Assembly (NCBI GenBank): GCA_024225875.1
Contig: JAAEMD010000333.1
Span: forward strand, 1 to 12,906
Length of the DNA stretch: 12,906 nt
From: a bacterium
GTDB taxonomy: Bacteria > Margulisbacteria > Marinamargulisbacteria > JAAEMD01
Direction of reading: 5' to 3'
The notes beneath the pieces were generated by a model that saw nothing but the letters and a program-made list of their open reading frames with translations, did no database searches and was not told where the DNA came from. Of this stretch, positions 1 to 5,543 are shown piece by piece. The position numbers and the translations under genes were made by a program. Within the stretch, counting starts at the first letter, position 1; each line of letters begins with the position of its first letter.

Positions 1-40
1 AGCTAAACTACAAAAGATATCAACAAAAAATCACTCAAAA

Positions 41-982
41 TTGTCTCACCATAAATTTTCCTGGCATTCTGCAACAGCCCCCAAAAAAAAGAAAAATAAA
101 AATAAAACCAGAATAAAACCTGATATATATCATAATGCTTTGCTTGCCTGGCTATACCTTTTACCTGCCGGACTATTTCTATGTATTTTTATGCTGTATC
201 CAATGCTCAAACTATTTTGGGATAGCTTCTTCCAATGGGATGGATTCAGTACCCGTTATTTTATTGGTCTTCAACATTACAAAGCATTGATTATTGACCC
301 CAGGTTCTGGTCTGCACTGAAAAATACAGCTGTTTTTTTACTGGGCTCTATCCCGACCGGCATGGCGCTTTCACTCGCTTTAGCAATCCTTATCCAAAAA
401 AAGATTTCCGGTCGTTCTTTTTTCAGGACTGTTTTCTTTGCGCCCTATGTTACATCAATGGTAGCTGCCGGTCTAATCTGGGTATGGTTCTTAAATTATG
501 ATTATGGGATCTTAAATACTATCCTTTCATTTGCAGGTTTTGAAAAAATACCGTGGCTGATCAGTGAAAAATACGCCATGTTATCTGTAATCATAATGAC
601 AATCTGGAAAGATCTGGGTTACGGGATGATTCTATTTCTGGCCGGTCTTCAGAATATTGATCCCGTTTATTATGAGGCTGCAAAACTGGATGGCGCGAAC
701 CGCTGGCAGATTTTCAGTTCCATTACCTGGCCGCTTCTTTTACCAGCAACGCTATTCATTTTAGTAACAAAAGTTATTTTCCATGTACGTGCCTTTGAAC
801 AGATCTATGCGATGACAAAAGGCGGGCCGGCAGGTGCAACAACAACTGGAGTATATTACATTTATCAAAAAGCTTTTCAACAGTTTGAGATGGGTTATGC
901 CTCTGCTGCAGCTATAATATTACTGATCATTGTCCTGATCATGGCTGGACTTTTGAATCGTTTGAATAAGATAAAGCTATGA
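41..982 (+). CDS. Sugar ABC transporter permease, MalF/UgpA type
   Basis: Inner-membrane permease subunit of a CUT1-type carbohydrate importer, pairing with the next gene's product. About six hydrophobic segments are visible, starting at residues 34-55. The cytoplasmic coupling (EAA) loop that docks on the ATPase reads EAAKLDGA at residues 212-219, followed by the usual L-LP at 232-234. The family-typical T-x-GGPAGAT stretch lies near 259-267. The length of 313 aa is normal. The N-terminus is lysine-rich (KKKKNKNK, residues 16-23) and encoded by an A-rich tract. The start is uncertain: TTG at 41 has no clear Shine-Dalgarno, there is no in-frame ATG before the first membrane segment, and the frame is open leftward to base 2, so the true start may lie outside the window. 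The end overlaps the next gene by ATGA. Substrate cannot be read from sequence. Confidence 0.9.
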   Translation: MSHHKFSWHSATAPKKKKNKNKTRIKPDIYHNALLAWLYLLPAGLFLCIFMLYPMLKLFWDSFFQWDGFSTRYFIGLQHYKALIIDPRFWSALKNTAVFLLGSIPTGMALSLALAILIQKKISGRSFFRTVFFAPYVTSMVAAGLIWVWFLNYDYGILNTILSFAGFEKIPWLISEKYAMLSVIIMTIWKDLGYGMILFLAGLQNIDPVYYEAAKLDGANRWQIFSSITWPLLLPATLFILVTKVIFHVRAFEQIYAMTKGGPAGATTTGVYYIYQKAFQQFEMGYASAAAIILLIIVLIMAGLLNRLNKIKL

Positions 983-1806
983 TAAAAAAAAGAACCTGTT
1001 TCGATCTGATACGATTCTTTATATTACTCTTTTTTGCTGGCCTTTTCATATTCCCTTTAGTTTGGATTATTGCAACTTCGCTAAAATCTGAAATTGAAGT
1101 AAGAACAGTTTTTCAGCTACTACCTCAAAAAGCGTTATGGAATAACTATGTTAAAGCATGGCTTCAAACAAATTTCTCCAGACAGTTTTTTAATTCATTC
1201 ATCATTGCTTTTTGCGCAACAACCGGACAGATTTTGACCTCTTTTCTGGCAGGCTATGCATTTGCCCGCTTCCATTTTCCGGGTAAACGCATTGCATTTA
1301 CAGTCTTTATCGCAACCCTGATCATCCCTTATCAACTTCTGATTGTTCCGATCTTTATGATGTTCAGCAAACTGAACCTTATTGATACCTTTCTGGCACT
1401 GATCTTACCGTCAATTGCCAATGCGTTCGGGATCTACCTCTATAAAACACATATCGAAACTATCCCGCGTTCTTTAGAGGAGGCCGCTCAGATTGATGGC
1501 GCCTCTCACTGGACGATCTTATGGTCTATTATTTTCCCTTTATCAAAAGCACCGACAATCACTCTGTTTTTACTCACTTTCACAGCTGAATGGAACGATC
1601 TTTTCAAACCATTAATATTTACGAGCTCTGAAGAGATGAGGACTGTCCAGCTAGGATTAACAGCCTTTCAGGAAACATTTTCAACGAACTATACTTTACT
1701 GATGGCAGCTGTTGTATTTGTCACAGCTCCTGTATTATTACTATTTATTATCGGGCAAAAATATTTTATCAGAGGCATAGCCGTAACAGGTCAAAAGAAC
1801 CAATAA
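979..1806 (+). CDS. Sugar ABC transporter permease, MalG/UgpE type
   Basis: Second inner-membrane permease of the carbohydrate importer. Hydrophobic segments are at about residues 12-32, 71-95, 106-128, 136-155, 190-205 and 241-260. The EAA coupling loop is EEAAQIDGAS at residues 167-176. The EWNDLFKPLIF stretch at 204-214 and the C-terminal QKYFIRGIAVTGQK at 260-273 are typical of the MalG/UgpE family. The ATG at 979 overlaps the upstream stop by four bases (ATGA), implying translational coupling. The stop is six bases before the ATPase gene. The length of 275 aa is normal. The specific sugar is unknown, because the substrate-binding protein that would decide it is not in the window. Confidence 0.92.
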   Translation: MIKKRTCFDLIRFFILLFFAGLFIFPLVWIIATSLKSEIEVRTVFQLLPQKALWNNYVKAWLQTNFSRQFFNSFIIAFCATTGQILTSFLAGYAFARFHFPGKRIAFTVFIATLIIPYQLLIVPIFMMFSKLNLIDTFLALILPSIANAFGIYLYKTHIETIPRSLEEAAQIDGASHWTILWSIIFPLSKAPTITLFLLTFTAEWNDLFKPLIFTSSEEMRTVQLGLTAFQETFSTNYTLLMAAVVFVTAPVLLLFIIGQKYFIRGIAVTGQKNQ

Positions 1807-1812
1807 AATAAA

Positions 1813-2892
1813 ATGGGAAAAGTTACTTTAAAGAATATCTCAAAATCTTATCAAGCTGATAAGGAGGTAATAAAAGATCTGGATCTTACTATCGAAGATG
1901 GAGAGTTTTGCGTTTTTCTGGGCCCATCCGGTTGCGGAAAAACAACTTTATTGCGTTTGATAGCCGGGTTGGAAACAATACAAAACGGCGACATTTTTAT
2001 TAATGATCGTTTAATAAACGATGTTGCTCCAAAAGATAGAGGGCTTGCTATGGTCTTCCAGAATTATGCGCTCTATCCACATAAAACAGTATTCGAAAAT
2101 CTAGCGTTCCCGCTAGAAATAAAAAAAACACCCACTCCAGAGATCCAGAAAAAAGTTGCGCTAATAGCAGAAACCTTAAAAATCAACGATCATCTGCAAT
2201 CTTATCCCAGGCATTTATCAGGTGGTCAAATGCAGAGAGTTGCTATTGGACGTGCTTTGGTTCAGCAGCCGGATATCTTTTTATTTGATGAACCTCTTTC
2301 TAATCTGGACGCGAAATTACGGGTCTCGATGCGGTCTGACATAAAACAACTCCATAATAAACACAAAAAAACTTTTATTTATGTCACCCACGACCAGATA
2401 GAAGCTATGGCATTAGCAGATAAAATCGTGATAATCGATCAAGGCAAAATCCAGCAAATTGGCACACCGGAAGATATATACCATAATCCAAACCATATCT
2501 TCACAGCCTCATTTACAGGCACGCCCAGTATGAACCTTGCTATTTTCCCTAAAGAACAAAACAATTCTCATTTTAGTAACGAACTAACGAAACAATTAAC
2601 TAAGAAACATTCAGAGCTGATTTGGGGGATCAGGCCGGAAAAGCTTTCTTTAAATTCAGAGAAATCAAGTGACTATATTACCGGCAGCATCTATTTATCA
2701 GAGTCACGAGGCCATGATTATATTTATTATATAAAACCATTAGGCATTGATATTTATTCACAACATTTCACGATTGTATCCCAGGAAAAAATCGAATTTA
2801 GTAAAAACCAGAATCTAAAGTTCTATTTCAAACAAGATGATATTTTCTTTTTTGGAACGGATGGTAAAAGGTGTCAGACACCTTCTCTATAA
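1813..2892 (+). CDS. ugpC: Sugar ABC transporter ATP-binding protein, UgpC/MalK/MsmK family
   Basis: Cytoplasmic ATPase that powers the preceding permease pair. The ATPase domain shows Walker A GPSGCGKT (residues 37-44), Q-loop Gln83, signature LSGGQ (135-139), Walker B IFLFDE (155-160), D-loop SNLD (163-166) and switch His193. A MalK-type regulatory/TOBE domain follows from about residue 235, with the family landmark WGIRPEKL (271-278). The length of 359 aa is normal. ATG at 1813 lies six bases after the previous stop; no strong Shine-Dalgarno is seen. The last residues are odd. Family members usually finish near an F-x-x-x-x-GKR-hydrophobic end, and here GKR (351-353) is followed by CQTPSL, encoded by a REP-like palindrome. 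Its second copy overlaps the stop codon. The symbol marks the family; glycerol-3-phosphate as substrate is not implied. Confidence 0.9.
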   Translation: MGKVTLKNISKSYQADKEVIKDLDLTIEDGEFCVFLGPSGCGKTTLLRLIAGLETIQNGDIFINDRLINDVAPKDRGLAMVFQNYALYPHKTVFENLAFPLEIKKTPTPEIQKKVALIAETLKINDHLQSYPRHLSGGQMQRVAIGRALVQQPDIFLFDEPLSNLDAKLRVSMRSDIKQLHNKHKKTFIYVTHDQIEAMALADKIVIIDQGKIQQIGTPEDIYHNPNHIFTASFTGTPSMNLAIFPKEQNNSHFSNELTKQLTKKHSELIWGIRPEKLSLNSEKSSDYITGSIYLSESRGHDYIYYIKPLGIDIYSQHFTIVSQEKIEFSKNQNLKFYFKQDDIFFFGTDGKRCQTPSL

Positions 2893-2909
2893 AGGTGTCT
2901 GACACCTTT
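2868..2909. repeat. Pair of REP-like palindromes at the 3' end of the sugar operon
   Basis: Two palindromes lie close together: AAGGTGTCAGACACCTT at 2868-2884 and AAAGGTGTCTGACACCTTT at 2891-2909. Each has arms of 8-9 bases around one central base, and the second contains the exact reverse complement of the first. The first lies inside the ATPase reading frame and the second begins within its stop codon. They separate the plus-strand operon from the minus-strand flavin-reductase-like remnant, whose stop is four bases further right. This is the usual place for REP elements and for convergent terminators. There is no long T tract, so intrinsic termination is possible but not clear. No REP-associated transposase gene is visible here. 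Confidence 0.75.
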
Positions 2910-2912
2910 ACC

Positions 2913-3068
2913 TCAAAACCCTTCAAAAACCCATCTTTGGTCTTTATTTCCTTTAAGGTTGGCCAGTACTTTTTTTGTAGCATCTAAATGAGCTATGAGA
3001 ACTTCTCCAGGAAAAATAAAATGATCACAAGCATCTATGGTTTTTATTAATTTACATTCCAGATTCAT
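2913..3068 (-). pseudogene. Truncated C-terminal remnant of a flavin-reductase-like protein
   Basis: The minus strand encodes 51 codons from an ATG at 3068-3066 to a TGA at 2915-2913. The product begins MNLECKLIKT, continues with DACDHFIFPGEVLIAHLD (residues 12-29) and ends RWVFEGF. This resembles the C-terminal part of flavin reductase domain proteins (FMN-binding, flavoredoxin type), which typically carry an LECK stretch followed by G/A-x-H-x-x-F-x-GEV-x-x-x-H. Intact members are roughly 150-200 aa, so the FMN-binding N-terminal half is missing. An in-frame TAA sits directly upstream of the ATG, and about 30 bases further lies the end of a MITE copy. I read it as a gene decapitated by insertion or recombination. 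The family call comes from recalled motifs only. Confidence 0.5.
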
Positions 3069-3100
3069 TTAGCATAAAGTATGTAAATGATGAAAACAGA

Positions 3101-3135
3101 CATTTAAACGGACAGTTCAATTTGTACCAGCTATA
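3101..3135 (+). repeat. MITE-like element, partial copy 1 (right end only)
   Basis: These 35 bases are identical to the right ends of the two complete copies at 4416-4532 and 4656-4771. They run from CATTTAAACGGACAG to the terminal CAGCTATA. The left half is not recognisable upstream, where the sequence instead encodes the flavin-reductase-like remnant. The copy has the same orientation as the other two. From 3136 to 3203 I see only an AT-rich stretch with a short CCTT-GAT-AAGG inverted repeat and runs of A and T, which lie downstream of the minus-strand gene. Confidence 0.8.
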
Positions 3136-3203
3136 CCTTGATAAGGAAGATATTTTGATTGACCTGATAAATAAAAAAAGTGCAAATTTTTTAATCTTTT
3201 TAT

Positions 3204-4367
3204 TTACGCAACCTGTTGTTTCAGAGTACTGACAACACGATGACTTACAGATTTCAGCTTTTTACTCTTTGCAATATTCATATAAGATAAGGTGGTTTTT
3301 TTGCCAGCCACTGGTAAGAATTTATAACGCTCAAAACCTATTTTATCCATCGCAATACAAATAAAAATATTAGATGTGGAAATAAGGAAATATGCTGGTG
3401 AATAAATACTTTGTAAAGTCAATTTAAGAGACAACGGAATCACTTTTTTAAAGGTTTGCCAGTGAGCCCTGGTCTTCGGATAGCTGGCGCTGCAACTTTT
3501 AAGTTTATTTAAATTGATACCGTAAAAACTTTTATAAAGTTTAGGTATAATATATGGAGTCTCTATAAACTTAGTACCTCCCAGTGATAATACAGCTGCT
3601 ACTTTAAACGCTCGTTGTATTGCTCTATCGGCAACAGTGTTACTGCTTTCAAGGTCGTTAAGCAAAGTAGTCGAACAGCTAAAGGTAATTTCTGCTAATC
3701 TTTTTATTTCAATTTTAAAAAAATCATAATACCGGCCTTTTAAGGAGGTGTTTTTTTTGTTATCAAGTTTTTGTTTTATTTCTAATTTTTCTTTCAGTGA
3801 CAATCGAGGACCACTGGTTCTACCAGTTTTAACAGAGTTAATATCACTATTTTTATTTAGCGTCACTGACAGCCATGGGCTGTGCTTTGTATTTTTTGGC
3901 AAATCTGGTGTTTGTGGTGTTGTTGGAGATACAGGTTTTGAGTAAGATATATATTCTGATGTAACTACTTGTAATTTTTTGGTAGCAGGCATTTGTTTTA
4001 GTCTCAATGGAGATACAGGTTCTGAGAAAGATATAGAGTTTGATTTATCTGCTTTTACTTTTTGGGGATCATAGATTGGTATTGATGTAGATGAACTTCC
4101 TGAGAAAGATGTAGATTTTGATGCAACTGTTTGTAATTTTGTGGGATTAGGCACAGGTTGTATATTCAATGCTTTTATTTTTGCCATGTCAGCAACTGTA
4201 TCAGTGTTGTTGATGTTTCCTGTAGTAGATGTACTGGTTTGAGTAGTTTTCTTATCACTATTGCTATGGTCAACCTGATTATCTTTCCTTTTGGTATTAG
4301 ACTGCCTCTGTGGTTTAAGTGTCGTATATATGTTTTTTAGTTTGTGTTTCATACCTTCCAGACCCAT
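3204..4367 (-). CDS. Hypothetical protein with Ser/Thr-rich repeat N-terminus
   Basis: I do not recognise this 387-residue protein. Residues 1 to about 190 are low in hydrophobics, rich in Ser, Thr, Lys, Pro and Asn, and probably disordered. They include three imperfect repeats (about residues 76-150) with the theme K-L-Q-x-V-x-S ... S-x-S/Y-x-x-P-V-S-P. Residues 210-387 look folded and mostly helical, with four scattered Cys and one strongly hydrophobic stretch at 322-340 that could be a membrane segment. There is no obvious signal peptide or catalytic motif. ATG at 4367 is preceded by AAGG at 4381-4378, ten bases away. Met6 is an alternative start, but its GGAAGG sits too close. The gene lies alone, antisense to both operons, between partial and complete MITE copies, suggesting accessory or transferred DNA. 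Confidence 0.7.
   Translation of the reverse strand: MGLEGMKHKLKNIYTTLKPQRQSNTKRKDNQVDHSNSDKKTTQTSTSTTGNINNTDTVADMAKIKALNIQPVPNPTKLQTVASKSTSFSGSSSTSIPIYDPQKVKADKSNSISFSEPVSPLRLKQMPATKKLQVVTSEYISYSKPVSPTTPQTPDLPKNTKHSPWLSVTLNKNSDINSVKTGRTSGPRLSLKEKLEIKQKLDNKKNTSLKGRYYDFFKIEIKRLAEITFSCSTTLLNDLESSNTVADRAIQRAFKVAAVLSLGGTKFIETPYIIPKLYKSFYGINLNKLKSCSASYPKTRAHWQTFKKVIPLSLKLTLQSIYSPAYFLISTSNIFICIAMDKIGFERYKFLPVAGKKTTLSYMNIAKSKKLKSVSHRVVSTLKQQVA
3925..4147 (-). repeat. Intragenic tandem repeat, period 84 bp (28 codons)
   Basis: On the plus strand GGAGATACAGGT recurs at 3925 and 4009. Each is followed by a related block (TGAG-AAGAT-TA ... TGAT ... TTTT-GG), and a third, more diverged unit begins near 4093 (CTGAGAAAGATGTAG at 4100). 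The spacing is a multiple of three, so the repeat adds 28 residues per unit without breaking the frame. The encoded units fall in the disordered half of the unknown protein. Confidence 0.7.
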
Positions 4368-4413
4368 TATTTAACATCCTTACATATTTTCTTAAATAAA
4401 AAACTTTTATTTA

Positions 4414-4442
4414 GTTATAGCTGTTCCAAAGTAAAATGTCCG
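4414..4442 (-). promoter_or_regulatory. Candidate promoter from MITE copy 2 toward the minus-strand gene
   Basis: On the minus strand CGGACA (4442-4437) is followed after 17 bases by TATAAC (4419-4414), whose last two bases come from the flank. The -10 matches the sigma-70 consensus at five of six positions and the -35 at four of six. It would start transcription about 40 bases upstream of the ATG at 4367. The two most conserved T residues of the -35 are absent, so strength is uncertain. Confidence 0.35.
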
Positions 4443-4532
4443 ACACTAAAGTTTTCAAATGACTTCGTTAATGTACGTTTGTGAAACTGCACTTCCCCAT
4501 TTAAACGGACAGTTCAATTTGTACCAGCTATA
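4416..4532 (+). mobile_element. MITE-like element, complete copy 2 (117 bp)
   Basis: The element is bounded by TATAGCTG on the left and CAGCTATA on the right. The outer 27 bases at each end form an imperfect terminal inverted repeat with 22 of 27 positions matching, the inner limit being TGTCCG/CGGACA. It contains no ORF that could be a transposase. The interior includes TTCAAATGACTTCGTT, also in copy 3, and a small hairpin AAGTT/GACTT (4449-4453 with 4461-4465) closed with one G-T pair. TA or TATA at both edges could be a target duplication, as in Tc1/mariner-IS630 type elements. Because all copies share it, it may equally be part of the element. Family assignment is open. Confidence 0.8.
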
Positions 4533-4655
4533 ATTGTGCCTGTTAAATTTGATAGAAAAGTATATATCTAAGAATACATAAATGCAACATCTATTTTGTT
4601 TTATATAAATTAATACTGGGTTGAGTTATGCTCAGGGTTTAGCAGGATCAGGAGA

Positions 4656-4771
4656 TATAGCTGTTCCAAAATAAAATGTCCGACACATAAGTCTTCAAAT
4701 GACTTCGTTTATGTACGCAAGTACACTGAACTCAGCCATTTAAACGGACAGTTCAATTTGTACCAGCTATA
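4656..4771 (+). mobile_element. MITE-like element, complete copy 3 (116 bp)
   Basis: It has the same boundaries and terminal inverted repeats as copy 2. The last 35 bases are identical to copies 1 and 2, the left end differs from copy 2 by one base in the first 30, and the part before the right end has diverged. The inner hairpin is kept with perfect pairing here: AAGTC (4689-4693) with GACTT (4701-4705). An alternative outer stem is ACATAA (4685-4690) with TTATGT (4709-4714). It ends 82 bases before the lolD start codon. Confidence 0.8.
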
Positions 4772-4773
4772 TT
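4745..4773 (+). promoter_or_regulatory. Candidate promoter from MITE copy 3 toward lolD
   Basis: CGGACA (4745-4750), a 17-base spacer and TATATT (4768-4773) straddle the right edge of the element. The -10 has five of six consensus matches and the -35 four of six. Transcription would start near 4780 and leave a leader of about 75 bases before lolD. It competes with the promoter proposed at 4793-4822. Confidence 0.3.
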
Positions 4774-4792
4774 AAGAGAAAATAATTGTGTT

Positions 4793-4822
4793 CTTACAAA
4801 AAAATGATCAGGCAATTATAAT
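4793..4822 (+). promoter_or_regulatory. Candidate sigma-70 promoter of the lolD operon
   Basis: A perfect TATAAT lies at 4817-4822 with CTTACA (four of six matches) 18 bases upstream at 4793-4798. The predicted start near 4829 leaves a short leader containing the Shine-Dalgarno AGGAG (4842-4846), which is seven bases from the ATG at 4854. In AT-rich DNA a TATAAT alone is weak evidence. Confidence 0.4.
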
Positions 4823-4853
4823 ATAGTTATAACCTGAATGCAGGAGTTTATAG

Positions 4854-5543
4854 ATGTCTATAGTTTTATTAAAAGATGTTCGTAAAGACTACCCTCTGGG
4901 GAAAACAACAGTACACGCTTTGCAGGGCGTTGAACTGGATATCAGCACAGGATCATTTATCTCTATAGTAGGACCTTCAGGGAGTGGAAAAACTACCCTT
5001 TTAAATATTATTGGCTGTGTTGATCAGGCAACTACAGGAAGCATTACTATAGATGATCAGGATGTTTCCAGGATGACGGATAATCAGTTGACTGACTTAA
5101 GGCTTTTTAAAATAGGATTTATTTTTCAGTCATTTAATTTGATACCAGTTTTAAATGTTTTGGAAAATGTAGAGTTTCCTCTTCTTTTAATGAAAAAATA
5201 TACCAGTAAGGAGATCCGTAAAAAAGCAGAAGAAATGATCGAGCATGTCAGGATAACAGAGCAGATAAGCCAGCGTCCTTCCGAACTCTCAGGCGGGCAG
5301 AGACAGAGAGTTGCAATTGCAAGAGCACTTGTTACAAGTCCCAGGATAGTTCTGGCAGATGAACCCACTGCTAACCTTGACTCTGAGACAGGGGCGCAGA
5401 TTCTTTCACTTATGAAACGTATTAATGAACAGAATAATGTTACCTTTATTTTCTCTACACATGATCCTGATGTATTAAAGTATGCCAATGATGTTATTAA
5501 GATTAGAGACGGTAAGGTTATAGAGCGCATAAAATGCCAGTAG
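4854..5543 (+). CDS. lolD: LolD/MacB-type ABC transporter ATP-binding protein
   Basis: Cytoplasmic ATPase of the LolD/MacB/FtsE branch, which drives extraction of lipoproteins or other substrates from the inner membrane by FtsX-type permeases. Visible motifs are Walker A GPSGSGKT (residues 40-47), Q-loop Gln92, signature LSGGQ (145-149), Walker B IVLADE (165-170), D-loop ANLDS (173-177) and switch His203. The PTANLDS form and the length of 229 aa are typical of the branch. ATG at 4854 has a good Shine-Dalgarno, AGGAG, seven bases upstream. The gene overlaps the following permease by ten bases, so they are translationally coupled. The two permeases, the LolA-like protein and the barrel downstream favour a Lol-like role over MacB-type efflux, because no MacA-type adaptor is present. 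Confidence 0.9.
   Translation: MSIVLLKDVRKDYPLGKTTVHALQGVELDISTGSFISIVGPSGSGKTTLLNIIGCVDQATTGSITIDDQDVSRMTDNQLTDLRLFKIGFIFQSFNLIPVLNVLENVEFPLLLMKKYTSKEIRKKAEEMIEHVRITEQISQRPSELSGGQRQRVAIARALVTSPRIVLADEPTANLDSETGAQILSLMKRINEQNNVTFIFSTHDPDVLKYANDVIKIRDGKVIERIKCQ

Larger units (their letters stand above)
4368..4853. other. 486-bp intergenic region with two MITE copies and divergent promoters
   Basis: This gap separates the divergently oriented unknown gene (leftward) and the lolD operon (rightward). It holds two complete MITE-like copies in direct orientation and candidate promoters for both sides, listed separately. The spacer between the copies (4533-4655) is AT-rich, and I see no ORF or RNA gene in it. 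Confidence 0.7.

Noticed and set aside
86..110. Lysine-rich KKKKNKNK as a targeting signal
   Set aside because: It is encoded by an A-rich tract in the poorly defined N-terminus of a bacterial membrane protein. A cytoplasmic positive stretch before the first membrane segment is ordinary.
3020..3232. Open plus-strand frame running through the MITE fragment
   Set aside because: It has no start codon or ribosome binding site, overlaps the flavin-reductase-like remnant on the other strand, and reads through the repeat end. It is best explained as chance in AT-rich DNA.
3101..4771. CRISPR-like array from the three repeated blocks
   Set aside because: The repeats are 35-117 bp, widely and irregularly spaced, carry terminal inverted repeats and have no cas genes nearby. 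They are transposon-like, not CRISPR.
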